Assembly (NCBI GenBank): GCA_013433145.1
Contig: CM024170.1
Span: 13,429,866-13,493,865 of the forward strand
Direction of reading: 5' to 3'
Source of the DNA: Ascaris suum
Taxonomy: Eukaryota > Nematoda > Chromadorea > Rhabditida > Ascarididae
Length of the DNA stretch: 64,000 nt
The position numbers and the translations under genes were made by a program. The notes under the pieces were generated by a model. The model ran no database searches and had not been told where the DNA came from. It was given only the letters and a program-made list of their open reading frames with translations. Position 1 is the stretch's first letter, and every line of letters begins with the position of its first letter. This document shows, in pieces, positions 24,726 through 54,050 of the stretch.

Positions 24726-25747
24726 TGCTGCATATCACTAACATATGCATTGTTGCATATCGTAGCATATCATTAACACTATATCACAACATTAATTCTC
24801 ACTTCATAAAGAGATGACCACTTTTTATCGAAACTTGATAAGCTAAGGAGAAACGATTTTATCGCATAAGTGAGGGAAATTCAACGTATTGCATGCTTGC
24901 CGCAGCCTATGAAATAGGCCATAAATCGCTCAAAGATCAAACTATAAGTTTTTTTTTTGCTGATTATTGGCTAGATTTAATCTTTCTATATGATATTTAA
25001 TGCAATAAAGCTCAAGAATTCTTTTAATCTGATAGTAAGAGAGTAATAACCTCAAACAAAACCTCAACATCCACCTTCTCATATACGTTTGCAAACTGCA
25101 ACAATTATCATTAATTTTCACCTCATAGAAACTTAATAAATCTTTTCTAAGTTTATTAGTGAACCGGAAAACGATACGCTACCTGTCGATGCGAAAATAC
25201 CTAATAACCAATCATAAAATTGCTATGATCCGCAAAAAAAATTGTTGTTAATCGATTATATTTTATTTGCATATCATAAATAACGTCAACTTACCGTCTA
25301 TTTTCATCAACACATTGAAATATAATTGTCTCTTATAAATGCAAAAATATCTTTCAAAGAAACGCCACGTAAACGTCGATGGATTTTCCACGCATCAAAC
25401 TGTTATTACAAAACAAAAAAAAAAAGAACTGAGGGCAAGAATTTATTAATGCAATATCAAGTTTAAAATTAGATAACAATTAACTTCAATTAGCGTCTAA
25501 GCAGGTTGCCCATAATAAATAAATGTCATACATATAATTTTCAAAAATAAAACAAATATATAAAAATAAAAAGTTACGAGTAAGCAGTTTTTAAATTCTC
25601 TCTACCTATCAATAAGTCGCTAACAATATGCAAATTAACACAATTGGTTTTACAACGATATACACATGTTATCAAGCTGCTTTCATTTCATTACGTCAAA
25701 TTTAATTGAAATAATAATGCATCGAATGTTTTTATCAATGAATATTG

Positions 25748-25829
<82 letters not shown>

Positions 25830-28685
25830 AATCGAAAACTTAATGATGTTATAAAATAATTGCCGCTAAGTGATAATATTAGATAGTAAAATGATACTAC
25901 AATAATTTCAATGTTGTTTGGAATTACTGGAAGTGCACGACATCAGAGATAGTTAGCTGGAGAGAAATGGTCAAAAAGAGAGGATAACAATAAAAGTATA
26001 AAATAAAAGTAACAAATAGCAAAGGGGGGATAAATGCTGAAGTCTACGGATCGATTATAATTATAAAGATAACAGCGTCGGAATTTAGGCTTTCATTGAA
26101 AAAAAGAGTGGAAAAAAACGCCATATTTTAAAAGGAGAAACAATTGAAAAATAAAATTACCATAGTGAAAAAAAAAAGAGCGAAACATTTTATGACTTCA
26201 TAAATGTCAATCATTAAGAAGTCGAGAATAAAACTCCGCAGTAATTTGTTTTTCGTTCTTTTTTTTTTCATTTCATAAATTTTCCATAAGCAAAAAATCT
26301 CATAAAAATTTCGATTTGCTAATTTCCAAACGATTAAAAAAAACTCCATATTCTATTTTCTTTGCGATACAATTTTACGCATCGCTTCAATCAAACCTCA
26401 TCGTCGACGAAAGAAAAAACTCATTTCAATAAACTATAAAGAAATGCTAAAACACTTCAAGACCACAATTGCATTATCAAATTACTGTAAACATATAAAG
26501 AACAAATATATTCAAATATGGCCACCATCGTCAATCTATCATCTGAGAAGAATCCACCGTTCTAAGCAACAGATATTTACGATGCGACAAAGCATAGCCA
26601 TGAACTGGTTCATGAACTAGATCACGACTACAACCTACAACTCAGCCCGTAGAACATTAATGGCTCCGATTCGGGAGATCTAAACGAATCACTTCCATCG
26701 AAAAGATATGAATGATCGCCCTAGAAAGCGAGCAACTGCATATATCTGAAATCAACCCCCATGGATTATTCCAGAAAATTTATGCCCTTACTCCATTATG
26801 AGAGAATTATACACATACAACACATTAAAAATAAATAGAAGAACTAGTGGCAAAATTGCACTAAAAAGACTTCCAAAATAAAAAATAATAAATAAAATAA
26901 GACAATGATGTAAACAATATTTTCTATTTTTATATTATTTTAAGCGATCCTAACGATGAACTTATCATTCATTCATATATAAAAGACAATAATTTCTATT
27001 ATCACTGATATTATCAATTATAGATCACTTAGGAACACTCATGATACTACAAAAATATCACGATGATGATAGAAATCAATTCGCATATTTTTATTTCTAA
27101 TATACGGAAACACAAATTTGCTTTTTTATTTTGATTCTCAATATTTTATATGAGAGCGGAAATGAAACGGAAAAGGCAGAGAAACAAATTTCAATTCCAA
27201 TGATCTATAATCGGCTAAAAAAATATGACTTCATGGAATCATAGACGCGACAAAAACGCGACAAGTAAAATTAATCACTATAGACATCTCAAAGAGTTTA
27301 ATGCCGTTGAATTCTCAATTCCATAGATCTTTACAGAGAAAAGACATGCAAAAGCATTTAATTTCACATTGCAAAAAGTTTCCACCTAACCCTTCTGTAT
27401 ATTTGAAAGACGGTAAGGACATGGAATGCGGAGTGAAGACGGTGAACCAAAGAGCAGAGGAGGAAGTGGAATCAATTTCGGAGATCCCTTTTTTGCACAA
27501 AAAAAAAAATTCCACTTGGAAAATAAAGCATACCTTCTTAACATTAAACAACGACAATCTAATCAAAATCTCAAACAAAAAAATGTCGCTCTTTCTCGCA
27601 AATTATCGCCTTAAATGAGATTCATAAATCAATGTGGAATTATTACGTATATAAATAATATCATTATTATTATATAAATAATATCTTTATTATTATGATG
27701 TAAAGAATTTCTCATTATATTTATTAAATCGAAAATAAAAATTTCCCTTCACATAAAAAAATGTATAGTTCGAACAATATTGTAATATTCGAATTTACAT
27801 ATTTCTGAACCATTTTAGAAAGTAGCTATGCAATAATGCCTATTGAAAATGAAACATTAATCCAAACAAGGAAGTGCTATCGGTTTATCGATTGATTAGC
27901 ACATATGCGTTTATCGATTGATAAGACATAATAAACAAATAAGAAGATTTACTTAGAGAGATCAATAGTTGTGATTATTCAACTTGAATTCTCAACCTAT
28001 TATCTGGTCTTTGCTCATCAACTGCTAAGCTCGATTCCTAAATAAAGGGATATTTTTATATTTAGATTACAATTTACATAGGTGGAGCAGATTTATATGA
28101 CTCCAAACTCCAGGCCGAATTTTTTCACCTGTCAACTAGTAGGCCCATAAGCGCTTACAGGACTAGACTTCAAAATCACAGGCGACTTAGCCCAACAACT
28201 GCAAAAATAACGACTATATTCCGCTAGCTGATAAAAGCTCATGAGAGAATGATAAGGTCAAAAAAATTTTTCCACTAGAATGTGAAGCTGCTTTAAATTC
28301 AATGAACGCAAACGCTAAACTTGACGCTGATAACTTATCAGCTGATATGCTCATAAGGTTGAATTTCTCCGGTCAAATATCATGTCCAGCTAATTTCATT
28401 CTCTTAGGTTTTTTATAACTACCTGGGGAAAATATTGTCGAGAGGCAGATAGCGACACAGATTACAATGAGTTTTGCACGATCATCGCTAAAAACGGAAC
28501 AGAGATGAGGGAAAATGCGCAACAGTTATAATAGAAAAGAATTGGAAGATCAAACTAGTTACACAGATTGCACCATAAAATCATTTAGTTAGCATAATAA
28601 TCTATAAAACGCTTATAAGAAGCCTCTGATACTATAATGAATGAAAAATCGACGATAGGGCACGATAGAAACGTAATATAATCTA
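24726..28685. other. Intergenic, very AT-rich
   Basis: Between FPGT and the F-box gene, both on the minus strand. Notable contents are the (TA)n array at 25751-25825, repeated TATGCATAT-like words around 24.73-24.78 kb, and two near-identical copies of TTTATCGATTGAT at 27.88-27.93 kb. The 27.3-27.6 kb plus-strand frame (about 105 codons) looks like a chance frame in a purine-rich stretch. I found no splice-supported exon. Confidence 0.4.
25751..25825. repeat. (TA)n microsatellite
   Basis: About 37 uninterrupted TA units in intergenic DNA between FPGT and the F-box gene. Confidence 0.97.
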
Positions 28686-31105
28686 TCATACATAAGCGAT
28701 GATCAGTAAACTACGAAATCGAGTATTCTCCAAGCAGACCGCAGCACGTTCGTAAGCAATCTCTATCTTCATCGGGGTTGCAACCCAACAGTTACCACCG
28801 ACCAGCAGTGGAGAACAAAGATATCGTTCCAACTGAAAGTTATCGTATCATAAATGGATATGCTAGAAAATAAGGTAATCAAAAAGACCATTCTCTTCAA
28901 GGAAACAGTCATCAGATGCTACCTTTTTCATGAGAGAAACCTTTCATTCCCTTCCTTCACACCTAAATAATCCCTCATAGTTCCCCTCTACCGTCTAGCC
29001 ACCTCATTATTCTACAGATATCTGAAGAAAGAGGATGACGATCATTTCTTGATGTTACAAAATTTCATCTGCTATAAAATATAGTTGCAAATTATTAAGA
29101 CATCAAACAAACTTATTCAAAAATACTACGAAATACCTTTCAAAAAACAAATTTCTGCGATAGAAGAAGAAGTAATGATCGTCTTTATACCCTTAAACGA
29201 AGAGCTCTAATAAAGACTCAAATATGCGAGAATCCGAACAAAGCCAACAAATGAACGTTTAGCGATGAACATAAAAAGCGATGTATGCGAATAGACGGCG
29301 GTTATTTCACTTCGTCTCCCCTCTCTAATTATAACCCCTCTCCCTTTTCCGGATAAGAGTGCTTCTAACTTTGATCTTTCCATGCCTCAACCGGCTGAAA
29401 AAATACCTTCTCTCTATGAATTTCGGCTCTCATTCAAACAATCTATAAGAACGCTTTGAAAATATGGAGATGTACGAGGAACACTTATTGAAAGAAATAT
29501 ATCAGAAGCAACAAAATAAAGATAATAAAGAAACGATCCATAAAAACTGACCATATTAAAGTCGAACGAGGTGGAACACATATTAATCGATGTCAGTTCG
29601 GTACGTCGAGATGTGGCACATTCGCAGAATGCAATCAACGAGAGCGCCGTCACACGTTCACATCCGCTAACGTTCACATCACGCAATAGAGGGCATCGTC
29701 GCGCTATTGTTGTCACAAACTTATCGGAAATCTAAACACAAAACCTTCGCCCCAGATATGAAAATATTTTGTAAAATATTTTAAAATATCCTCCTAAAGA
29801 ATTTTTCAAAATTGAATAAACGGAAGAAATCCGACTAAAAAAACAATGGAATAGGGGAAAAAATTCAATGACCGCTGTTTAAACCATATCAAGTGGGAGA
29901 ACGGTGTAGCGTTCACCAAATGGGAACAGTCAGTGAAAACAATCGCTGTACAAACTGAAGCTGAGCGATCCACTACGAAGCTGCTGTGAACTGATCATCT
30001 AAACTCGAGAGATTATTGCTGTGCACTCGAAGATCAACTAAAAAATTAAATCCTTTATAATTCCTGGCGAGTGGTCTAATAGCTTAAATATGCATTCTAC
30101 TGCTAAATATTGAAAGCAATCGAAGCCGAAGAGCTTCAAATGGATCTTCATTTCAAAGAAAAATATGACCAATTCTCGAACCTGATTACTATCAGTGACA
30201 CTAATTGAGGCAAGCGAATGAAACGATGGTGCGATAAGTCGTGAGAGCATCGATTCGTTGCCGATCGGTAGAATACAGCCGCATAATGAGATCTCCTCTA
30301 AGCAAGCGAACTTCGCAATTAACGCTAAAGTCCATGCGTGTTTTTCGATAGATTAACGCCACGAATATGAAGTGCGCTGATGCTCGATGGTGCATTACGA
30401 AGCACACTATGGAACGTGAGATCCTCTAGATGGCTTTGTACGCCTTCCTGATAAAAAAATTCCCTATACATCTCTCTGAGCAATACTGAAAGAACTAAGC
30501 GGGATTCCTGTTCTTATTTATTGCAATTCATATAGACGACTCGTTACTTATCATAGATAACGCAGGGTATGACACAATTTCGCAACATCCTCGTGATCAA
30601 TTTGGTTGGCCCAAACTTAAAGCATAACTTCAAATTATCATATATTCATATAGGGAAACAAAGATAGATAAATAGGAAACGATATTTACCCATGGGGAAA
30701 TTCATTTAAAACTTCACAAAAATTCAACATTAATCATAAAAACTATAGAAATATAACAATATAAAATAAAAAAGATCATACTTTTGGGATAAGATCGTCG
30801 TCGATAGACACCGAACGAATCTCATCGCCACATTGCTCGAATAAGAGACGTAGAATGAGGGCATGTTCACGAGCATGCGTCGCACATGAACAAATCGTCA
30901 TATGTGTTTCATGTGTGGTGGAATAATTGAATTTAGCATTGCATGATGATGCGTCCAAATTGATACGAATCTCCAATGTTCGTGGATACGAGCGTGAGAG
31001 AAGCGATAGCCAACGACGACATGTAAATGAGGCTGGAATACGTTCCGATTCCGGTAGGCGTTCCAAAATATTCTGCAATACTTCCGACGGGATCTGATCC
31101 ATCAT
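28686..31105 (-). CDS. F-box/leucine-rich-repeat protein (FBXL type), one frameshift, 3' end uncertain
   Basis: FBXL proteins are substrate adaptors of SCF ubiquitin ligases. Exon 1, 30782-31105, has ATG 31105 soon after a GTTTCAG acceptor and encodes an N-terminal F-box (MMDQIPSEVLQNILERLPES...FTCRRWLSLLSR). Exon 2, 30182-30447, gives an LRR-like stretch ending in CLEEISLCGC and SLASISVTDSNQ. Exon 3, 29552-29731, continues (ARRCPLLRDVNVSGCERVT). All junctions are phase 0. In exon 2 the frame breaks near 30330 (CATGGACTTTAG); adding one A restores it. A last exon at 28686-28832 (acceptor CTTTCAG, TGA stop) keeps the phase but does not look LRR-like, so the true 3' end is open. Predicted length about 300 aa. 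The exact FBXL subtype is not recognisable. Confidence 0.68.
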
Positions 31106-32904
31106 CAAACAATCGAATGCGCCACCTGAAACACCGATCTTTCAAATACATACATCTCAACATATCGGCGGAAGTGGTTATTATGCACGAGCTTATCAAC
31201 TTCAACCAAAAAAAAAAAAAAAAAAACAGTGAGAAGAAAAAAAAGGATGTAAGGTGCTCAAAACTCAAGAAGAAGTTCCACCGATAGTCTGGAAGGGATT
31301 TCATATTTAACATATACGTAAATAATTATTCATTATACTCAATGAAAACCACACCGTTGTAATCAATAAACATAATTCAACAAAAAACTTCCGACTTAAT
31401 TCTTGAAGATTTCCATACATTTATTCAAAAGAGCTGCTCAGTTGGAAGTGCTTAACGAAGGACGAAAAGAAGAATCGAAATGTGCAAACACCTCCTCTAC
31501 AACAACACAATAGCACTATATTTCGTTAACTAGTATACTGTATAGAGATGAAGTAATAAAGTTCCGCCGTTTATTCTATGCAAATATAAAGTAACCACAA
31601 TAACAGCACACGAATTACATGATCAAAAATCAGTATATTAAGATTAACAAAATCCTCCTAAGGCAAACCTAGAACACACCTGCACAAAAATCTTACCACA
31701 GGCAAATTAAACATCATAAATGCAGAAACATCCTATCGGGGAAATTAGATCAGAAATGCTCAAACGTCCTGCTCAGGCAAATTGAAATCACCAGTGCTCA
31801 AAAATCCTACCTCAGGCGAATTAGATCACAAGTCCTCAATCTTTTGCGCTAAAGATGTTCCCCTCATAAGCGAAATGAAATGCTTTCACGTCCTTATCAC
31901 CCAACAAATTCCCGTTGACGGATGGTACCTGAATACTGCTTTAGTATAAAAATACTAGGTGAGGAATTTATTTTTCCATCATTGCAACATCAGAGGGATT
32001 ATAAATGAAAATTCGAATTGAAATCATTCGAAAATAACATTAAAAACCAGATACCAATTTTCTTCACCATAATCCATTGGTCGTTTCTTAAGTCTTCGCT
32101 TACTTCTTTCCCCGTTCATTTGCTGTCTTATTCGTCGATTATTTACTCGATATCAATTCATACACATAATAAATACATGTTATATAAGAAAATTTAATAT
32201 ATATGCCAAATGGCATTGATGATACAATAATATACACTACAACTAAAACCTTTATGTTGTGAAGTTTTATATTCACACAAAAAGTGCCAATAAAAAAATG
32301 AGAAAAGAAAAAAATTCATTTCATTTTTGACATTGCAAAACGCAGAAGTTGAGAACAAAACAATTCATTCATTGTGCATTCATTATCAACACATAAACCA
32401 TTCCTTAAATTCAAAAAAATCAGCACTATCTTTTAAATCCTTCAAAAGTAGGGCTCGAAAGGTTATACTTTTGAGAATGAGGTAGCAGAAAGAAGGCCAA
32501 TAGAGAATTTTTTCAAAAGTGTTGAAAATTTGACGATTCATTTTAAAGGAACCAAATGAATCTTTAAGGAATATACAAAAATTTTCCGTTTGATGCATTT
32601 TTTTCTGCGTTCGAGAATGACCTTTTCGATCCCCATCAATTCCGAGTTACTAATCCAGCAAATATCCAGAAAGCACTGAATCATTCCTGGATTTTTTGGA
32701 GTGAAATAAGGCTATCTTGAAATATTAAACTCACTATTTTTATGAGCACTGCTTCCTTTTTGTAACATTCAACCACCTCATCAGCAATACATTATAAAAT
32801 AAAACAATAAAACCTTGATATTCAAATATTTAGACAGAGGTGGTAAAGGACGTTAACAGTTGAATACTTAGAAAAACGAAGTTTGGAGAGACGACTGGAT
32901 GCAA
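31106..32904. other. Intergenic
   Basis: Spacer between the F-box gene and the 3' end of DHX38. It contains a poly-A run at 31.2 kb, a degenerate minisatellite at 31.65-31.85 kb and AT-rich sequence. Possible 5' leader exons of the F-box gene could lie upstream of 31.12 kb, but none is convincing. Confidence 0.4.
31650..31845. repeat. Degenerate minisatellite, period about 37-38
   Basis: About five diverged tandem copies built around AAATCCTACCTCAGGCAAATTAGATCA...GTGCTC. The words CAGGCAAATT and AAAATCCTAC recur at roughly 37-38-base spacing, with many substitutions and small indels. Confidence 0.55.
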
Positions 32905-48795
<15,891 letters not shown>

Positions 48796-50666
48796 CGAAC
48801 ACTTTAATTCAAACAAATTAGACACCAATAAATTCTTAAAACCATATCTGTTCGCTAGAGGGAGAAAAAAAGAGAGAAAACTCTAAAGAAAACAAGCGTA
48901 ATTAATGCAAAATGAATATTGAAGCGTTTCAATGATGCTCTATTACATTGGAAAGCGGAAATAGTCTATGATAACAAATAAACCGACGGTGCCTTCGGCA
49001 TTCATCGTCGTTGATCGTCGTTAAAGCAATAAGCTATGATACTAATAAAATCCTCCACAATTGATTCTATAAATGCACTGTAATTTAAATCTTGAAGCGA
49101 GAACACCGCTCAGTATGCAAAGTAAGGGCAATGATAAATAGTAACGATTTAGGACGAAAGTGATTTCTTGATCACAACAAGACTGGTCGAAAACGATTCC
49201 GATTGGATTTTTAGTTATCGGAACCGGTCACCGGTCCTAAATTGAAATATTCCCAGCCGGCGACTGGATAAATCTGATTTCGATCTCATGAAAACCACAA
49301 AGATGAATAAAGAAAAAAAAAAAAAAAAGAGAACCTTGTCTAAAAAGGATACTACAGAAGCTCTTATAACGTAAGAATAAATGATAAATCCACGGCAAAA
49401 AAAAAAAAGCAATACAGATTTGATAGAATGCTCATAAATTTTTTTCATCATTACGGGTTGGAAGTCGTATCGATATTTTCTGTACTTATAAGCAATATTT
49501 TATGTTTATTATTGTAATAATAATATAATATATATATTAGTAATACATATAGCAATCGAAGTTCACTGATAATATCATTCATTGATAATATCATATCGAA
49601 AGGGTTCTTATTCTTGTGAGGACCTAATAAAATTGGGGAAAAATCACATTTATAGTAGTATTTATGAGTTTTCATGAAAAAAAATTTACGGAATATTTCG
49701 AGTCAGAGATAGATATTATGACTTTTTTTCGAATTTTAGTAAAAACATAAGAGAAACTACTTTTTCAATTTCAACGTTTCACTGTGCTTTTCGTTTATAT
49801 CATGAGCTGAAGCTATATCACGTGATCTCCGCATATCTAAGAAAAACAAGCAAAAAAACTTCAAGAAGAAAGATATTCATTTTATATTGCTCCATAGCAG
49901 CTAAACGCTGACTCAGGTAAATAAATTAACAGGTGTGAGAAATACACTTTACGGCACTTCGGTTGATAGAGGAAGAGAATCGTGATGTTGTTACGCACAA
50001 ATATCGATAAAACTATAGAAACGAAGCAGTGTTAGATGACGCACTTACTCACGGATTATCAAAAGTGCTTGAGCCCATATTTCCTTATTTTTTGAATCCC
50101 AAAATGGGGAAGCATTTAAACGTTATACAACGGCATTTACTAGGAAATAGAACGAGAACAACAAAAAACAGAAAAAAGCAAAACATCCGCGGGATATCGC
50201 GACGATTTGACATCAAACATTTCCAAAGTTTAATATTCAAATGCCCTATATTATGAAAAACAAAGCCACTCAAACAAAGAATGAGCTGAAGCATTTTTGA
50301 GAATGGACTACCGCAAATGTTGCACACAATTTTGCAAGAACGAATTGTTGCAACCTGGGCAGCGGCAACCGGAAGAGGGAGGCCGAGTGGACTGTGAAGG
50401 GAGACGGGGAAAGTCGAAGTGGTTTACTAGGAGCACCACAATTCCCAAGAACGAATAGAGACTTGGGGACGCTAGAGACCAGGAAGGGCTGCCGACCTGG
50501 ATGCTGTCGAATGGAGAAGACAAATGGAGAAGACGAATGAATAAGACTGAATCAAATGGGCTGAGGCCCGACTTATAAAGGCCTCAGGTATGCCAAAAGC
50601 ACCCGAGACGATCAGTGGCACCGGGCGAAGAACAATGAACGAGAATCGACCATGCGAGCAAAATGA
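48796..50666. other. Intergenic, DHX38 promoter region
   Basis: Upstream of DHX38 (-). It should hold the DHX38 promoter. 49.55-49.6 kb contains a direct repeat of TTGATAATATCAT-like words. 50.34-50.6 kb is a GC-rich island with an 8-bp palindrome (CTGAGGCC...GGCCTCAG near 50.56-50.59 kb). No gene recognised. Confidence 0.4.
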
Positions 50667-53246
50667 TTACTGCAATATTAAATCAAAAATAAATTTAGAT
50701 TCCAAGTAGATATGTTGGGCTGGTTCTTCAGCGTGATACCCAACATGAATCAAATCGGATCGTATTACTACACACTCTAATGCCAAACCTTCAAAATTAT
50801 TCGACCATCGTTTCAGAGTATCGTTAGGGTCTCTTTTGAAGCTTGCCAACGAAAGAGGGCTAATTATCGAATATCGAAGTTTTTAAAAAAAAACTGAAAT
50901 GCCGAAATTTTTCACCAGTCAATCGCTTATTTATTCATGATCCCAAACTATTGTCGGTACGTTTAATGATCGCCACGACTTCCCAAGGTTTGCATCTATA
51001 GGTGATACACAATGTCACCTTAAGCGTACTTGGATGGAAATGAGTGCGGATCAGCCACCTGAGGGCACCCTCTTACTTTATCTTTCCTCCTCTCTCAACG
51101 GAAATGATTGTTCTTTATCTGCCATAAGAACAGGTCTAGCACCTCGACAATACAATCGATCATAGAATCAAATAAACTTTGAACCGTAATATTTCCGGTC
51201 TCCACCAGAAACTGGTATGCTACGAAAACACACAACTACAAGGAACAGCGAATAGCTTGATGAATCCATTTTTCAAAATTGCTCACTGCTACAGCCCTCA
51301 ACCACCGCCTCCACTCGAGTGAGTGCTCTCAAATTGACCGTTGAAGGAAAAAACTTGCCGACGATTTTTCTCGCATCCAGCAACCTGAATCCTTTCGAGT
51401 CTCTAACTCTGCCAAGTGCACTGAGAAAAAAAATCACTGGAATATTGATGCTGCGTAGCGATCCTGTATCAACCTTACTTTAAATGAAGCCCTAAACTCT
51501 GGCTACTTTATGAGTTTATGCATTGATTAAGACGAAGCTCGAGCTTTGGCTGACTTATGAATATGAGCACAAAATATGTGCGTCTCATATAAACCGATTT
51601 ACGGAAATTGAAGCATTCATTTGTAATGCTCAATCGAGCTAAATGACAATCGAAAAATTCATCGACATGATCCTTCGCTCATACAATTTAAGAGGTTTAC
51701 AAATTCACAACTTTCAATTCATTCGACAAATTCTCATCTCAGATTTCTTCTTGCCTCTATTCTTTTCGATAATTTAGCAAAATATTTTCAACGATTTTTA
51801 TGAGCGGTCGGCCAATCGTTTCAAAAAAAAAAGTTATTAGAATCACTCACTATTCATAATGCTTTTTCATTCTTCCATCAGTGATAAATATTAGCGTATT
51901 TTAATGGAAAGGAAATAGTTTGTCGATTTTGAAGCTTTTTTTTGCTAACGGAAGTTGAAAGGTTTATTTGCTAGCCATTGGTCAGAAGTGACCTCATCGT
52001 GAACACAAATCGGTATTGCATTATAGATGAGGAATTATTTTTCATTCAACGAGGACAGTGGTGAGCTGTCGAGTTTTTCAAATATGCGATTCTATCATCA
52101 ACCGAGCAACAATATTACAAACCTCAGCAAGTATTTTCGCAAAGAGAACCAATATAATATGCAATACGACTTTCGAAGTGAAGCGGATGTAAAAAAATGA
52201 AGGTTGCGGCTTTATGGACTGACGGCTTTACTTAACCGAATATATGTTTGGTTTCACGACTGATAAATCGATTGCTCTATTTTTATGGATAAACCTTTTT
52301 TATTTTCAACCTTTTCCATAAAGCCTCTTCGATGATTTCAGTATTTAAGTCTGTATGAAAGCCGTTCCTAACAAATACTAACGTGTACGTTTGTTATCTA
52401 ACTTATTCTACTAGGTTCATGGCATAAAAAGGAAAGTACGCAGTTAGTTATTAGTGGTCTTTCATCTTTCACATATCAATTACCACTAGCGCAACATATC
52501 TCCATCTACCGGTGCCATCGCTACAGGTGCGTCACCTTGAGGATGAGAGAAAGGATGGGGAGGATCGATACTTGTCAGTACAAATCAATGAACGAGACGA
52601 AAGAAGATCAACGGTTAATCCGCTGAAATGAGACGATAACAGCACGACATAATGCTTCGCAATTTGTTTATCAGTATCATTTTCATTCTTTGTAAGATCG
52701 AAATGAATGCAAAACGGTCACAATGGCGAAAAGACCCAAAATAAAATAAAGTAAAAGCATTAGCGAACAACTATGCCGCATAATATGACGGGTTATCTCC
52801 TCTTTATATACAATGAGCATTCTATTCCACCGATCTAACATAATTCCAATATTTTCCAGGAAGCGGCGAAGAACTCAGGGAAGAGAGTGCGGGTGGTAGG
52901 AAGAGAGCAGACCGGATATGGTACAGGATTGGGTCGACCGGAGCGGTCTTGCTCCAGACATTAAAAAATAAATAGTGTTCTCTCTTTCGTCTTAACCCCT
53001 TTCCAAAACGCAACAAATAACAATATTTCAAAATGCTGTAATATTTTTATCGTCCCAAAATATTTCTTCGACGATAAATCACCTCCTCCACAAAGTCATC
53101 GTCCTTATGAGATGCTTTTTGTGGATGAGCAGAGGATCGTCCAATTCATGGATGTGCCAACACTCACCTATCCTCGATCGTTGCATTAACAAATAAATGG
53201 GAAAATGCGCCAAAACAACTACCACAAATGTGCTTTCAAATGTCGC
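50667..53246 (-). CDS. Candidate unrecognised gene (cluster of exon-like segments)
   Basis: Minus-strand segments with good splice borders are 53168-53246 (acceptor GTCTTTTCTAG, donor GATAG|GTGAGT, hydrophobic FVVVVLAHFPIYLL), 52536-52622 (acceptor TCATTTCAG, donor CAAG|GTGACG), 51143-51235 (acceptor TTCCTTGTAG, YQFLVETGNITVQSLFDSMI, donor GAG|GTGC) and a terminal 50667-50893 (acceptor GCATTTCAG, then FKRDPNDTLKRWSNNFEGLA, TAA). The last two join in phase 0 if one A is added to the poly-T/A run at the start of the terminal exon. Segments at about 52.9 and 51.4 kb are open in more than one frame and could not be placed. No family is recognised. Parts of the opposite strand are also open (see rejected), so this is tentative. 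Confidence 0.33.
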
Positions 53247-53907
53247 CTAGAAAAGACCAAGCTTTCATCAACTAATATTCGAAAATGCGGTATAACTAAC
53301 GGCTTCATACTTAACTAAACCGACTGAGCGTAAAAATCTCCGCCAAAAAAAGTGATTTTTTTAAATTCCGATAATCGTTGTTAAGCGAGGAATGCGACGA
53401 GTGGACAATTCAGCCAAATTTTTGGTGCCCTCAAGCGCGCTAACTCGTTTCGAAAATAATGCACCAATGTGAATAATAGAACTGAATGTTATCCTATGGT
53501 CTATACCGTATTGGCCAAACCTCATAACGGTCTAAACCATACTGGCGAAACCTTACAACATAGCTTGAGAGACTTCCGGTTTGAAACTACCGAACAGACA
53601 CAGACACATGCAGATATTCACAGACATCGATCACCACAAAACACTTCGCAAAGCAAACCTATGGAGGGTACCAAGTAGCCATCGTCAGAATACCGCTTCG
53701 GATGTGAAACTTCGTCTGATGATTAATCGAACACTAGAAAATGCACTTTTTACCGAACAAATGATGCATTTCTGGCTTAAAAGGCTCCCTTCCTTCGAAA
53801 TTCGAAAGAATTATTAACGGGGATTTACTTCCTTCCAGAGATCCTCCTGAAAACATAGGCCACCTCGGCTTCAAACTTCATCTTGTGAATGGTACATGTT
53901 TCGAAAT

Positions 53908-54050
53908 TTGTAAACGGCAAGACCTCTTCCTTCCCATTAGTCCTCCTCTCATGTCAAGGCAAGAACTCCTCTTTCTTCCTATTAGATTCCTTTCCAGTCA
54001 AAGCAGGAACACCTCTTTCCTCCTATTAGTCCCCTTTCCGTCAAAATATC
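53908..54050. repeat. Degenerate 43-base tandem repeat, about three copies
   Basis: Units share GGCAAGAACTCCTCTTTCTT and CCTATTAGTCC...TTTCC-GTCAA, at roughly 43-base spacing with moderate divergence. Confidence 0.7.

Noticed and set aside
50308..50523. LINE-like reverse transcriptase tail
   Set aside because: A GRP-like motif and cysteine cluster are visible, but too short and too broken to call an element.
52027..52964. Plus-strand three-exon gene (ATG 52027; exons 52027-52188, 52527-52613, 52860-52964) with consistent phases
   Set aside because: The same stretches are bounded by stronger splice sites on the minus strand, and the flanking exon-like segments are all minus. I could not exclude it, but prefer the minus-strand reading.
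50667..53031. Idea that the 50.7-53 kb segments encode THO complex subunit 2
   Set aside because: The apparent match at the 52.9 kb segment did not hold when compared block by block with the remembered family sequence. No other segment fits.
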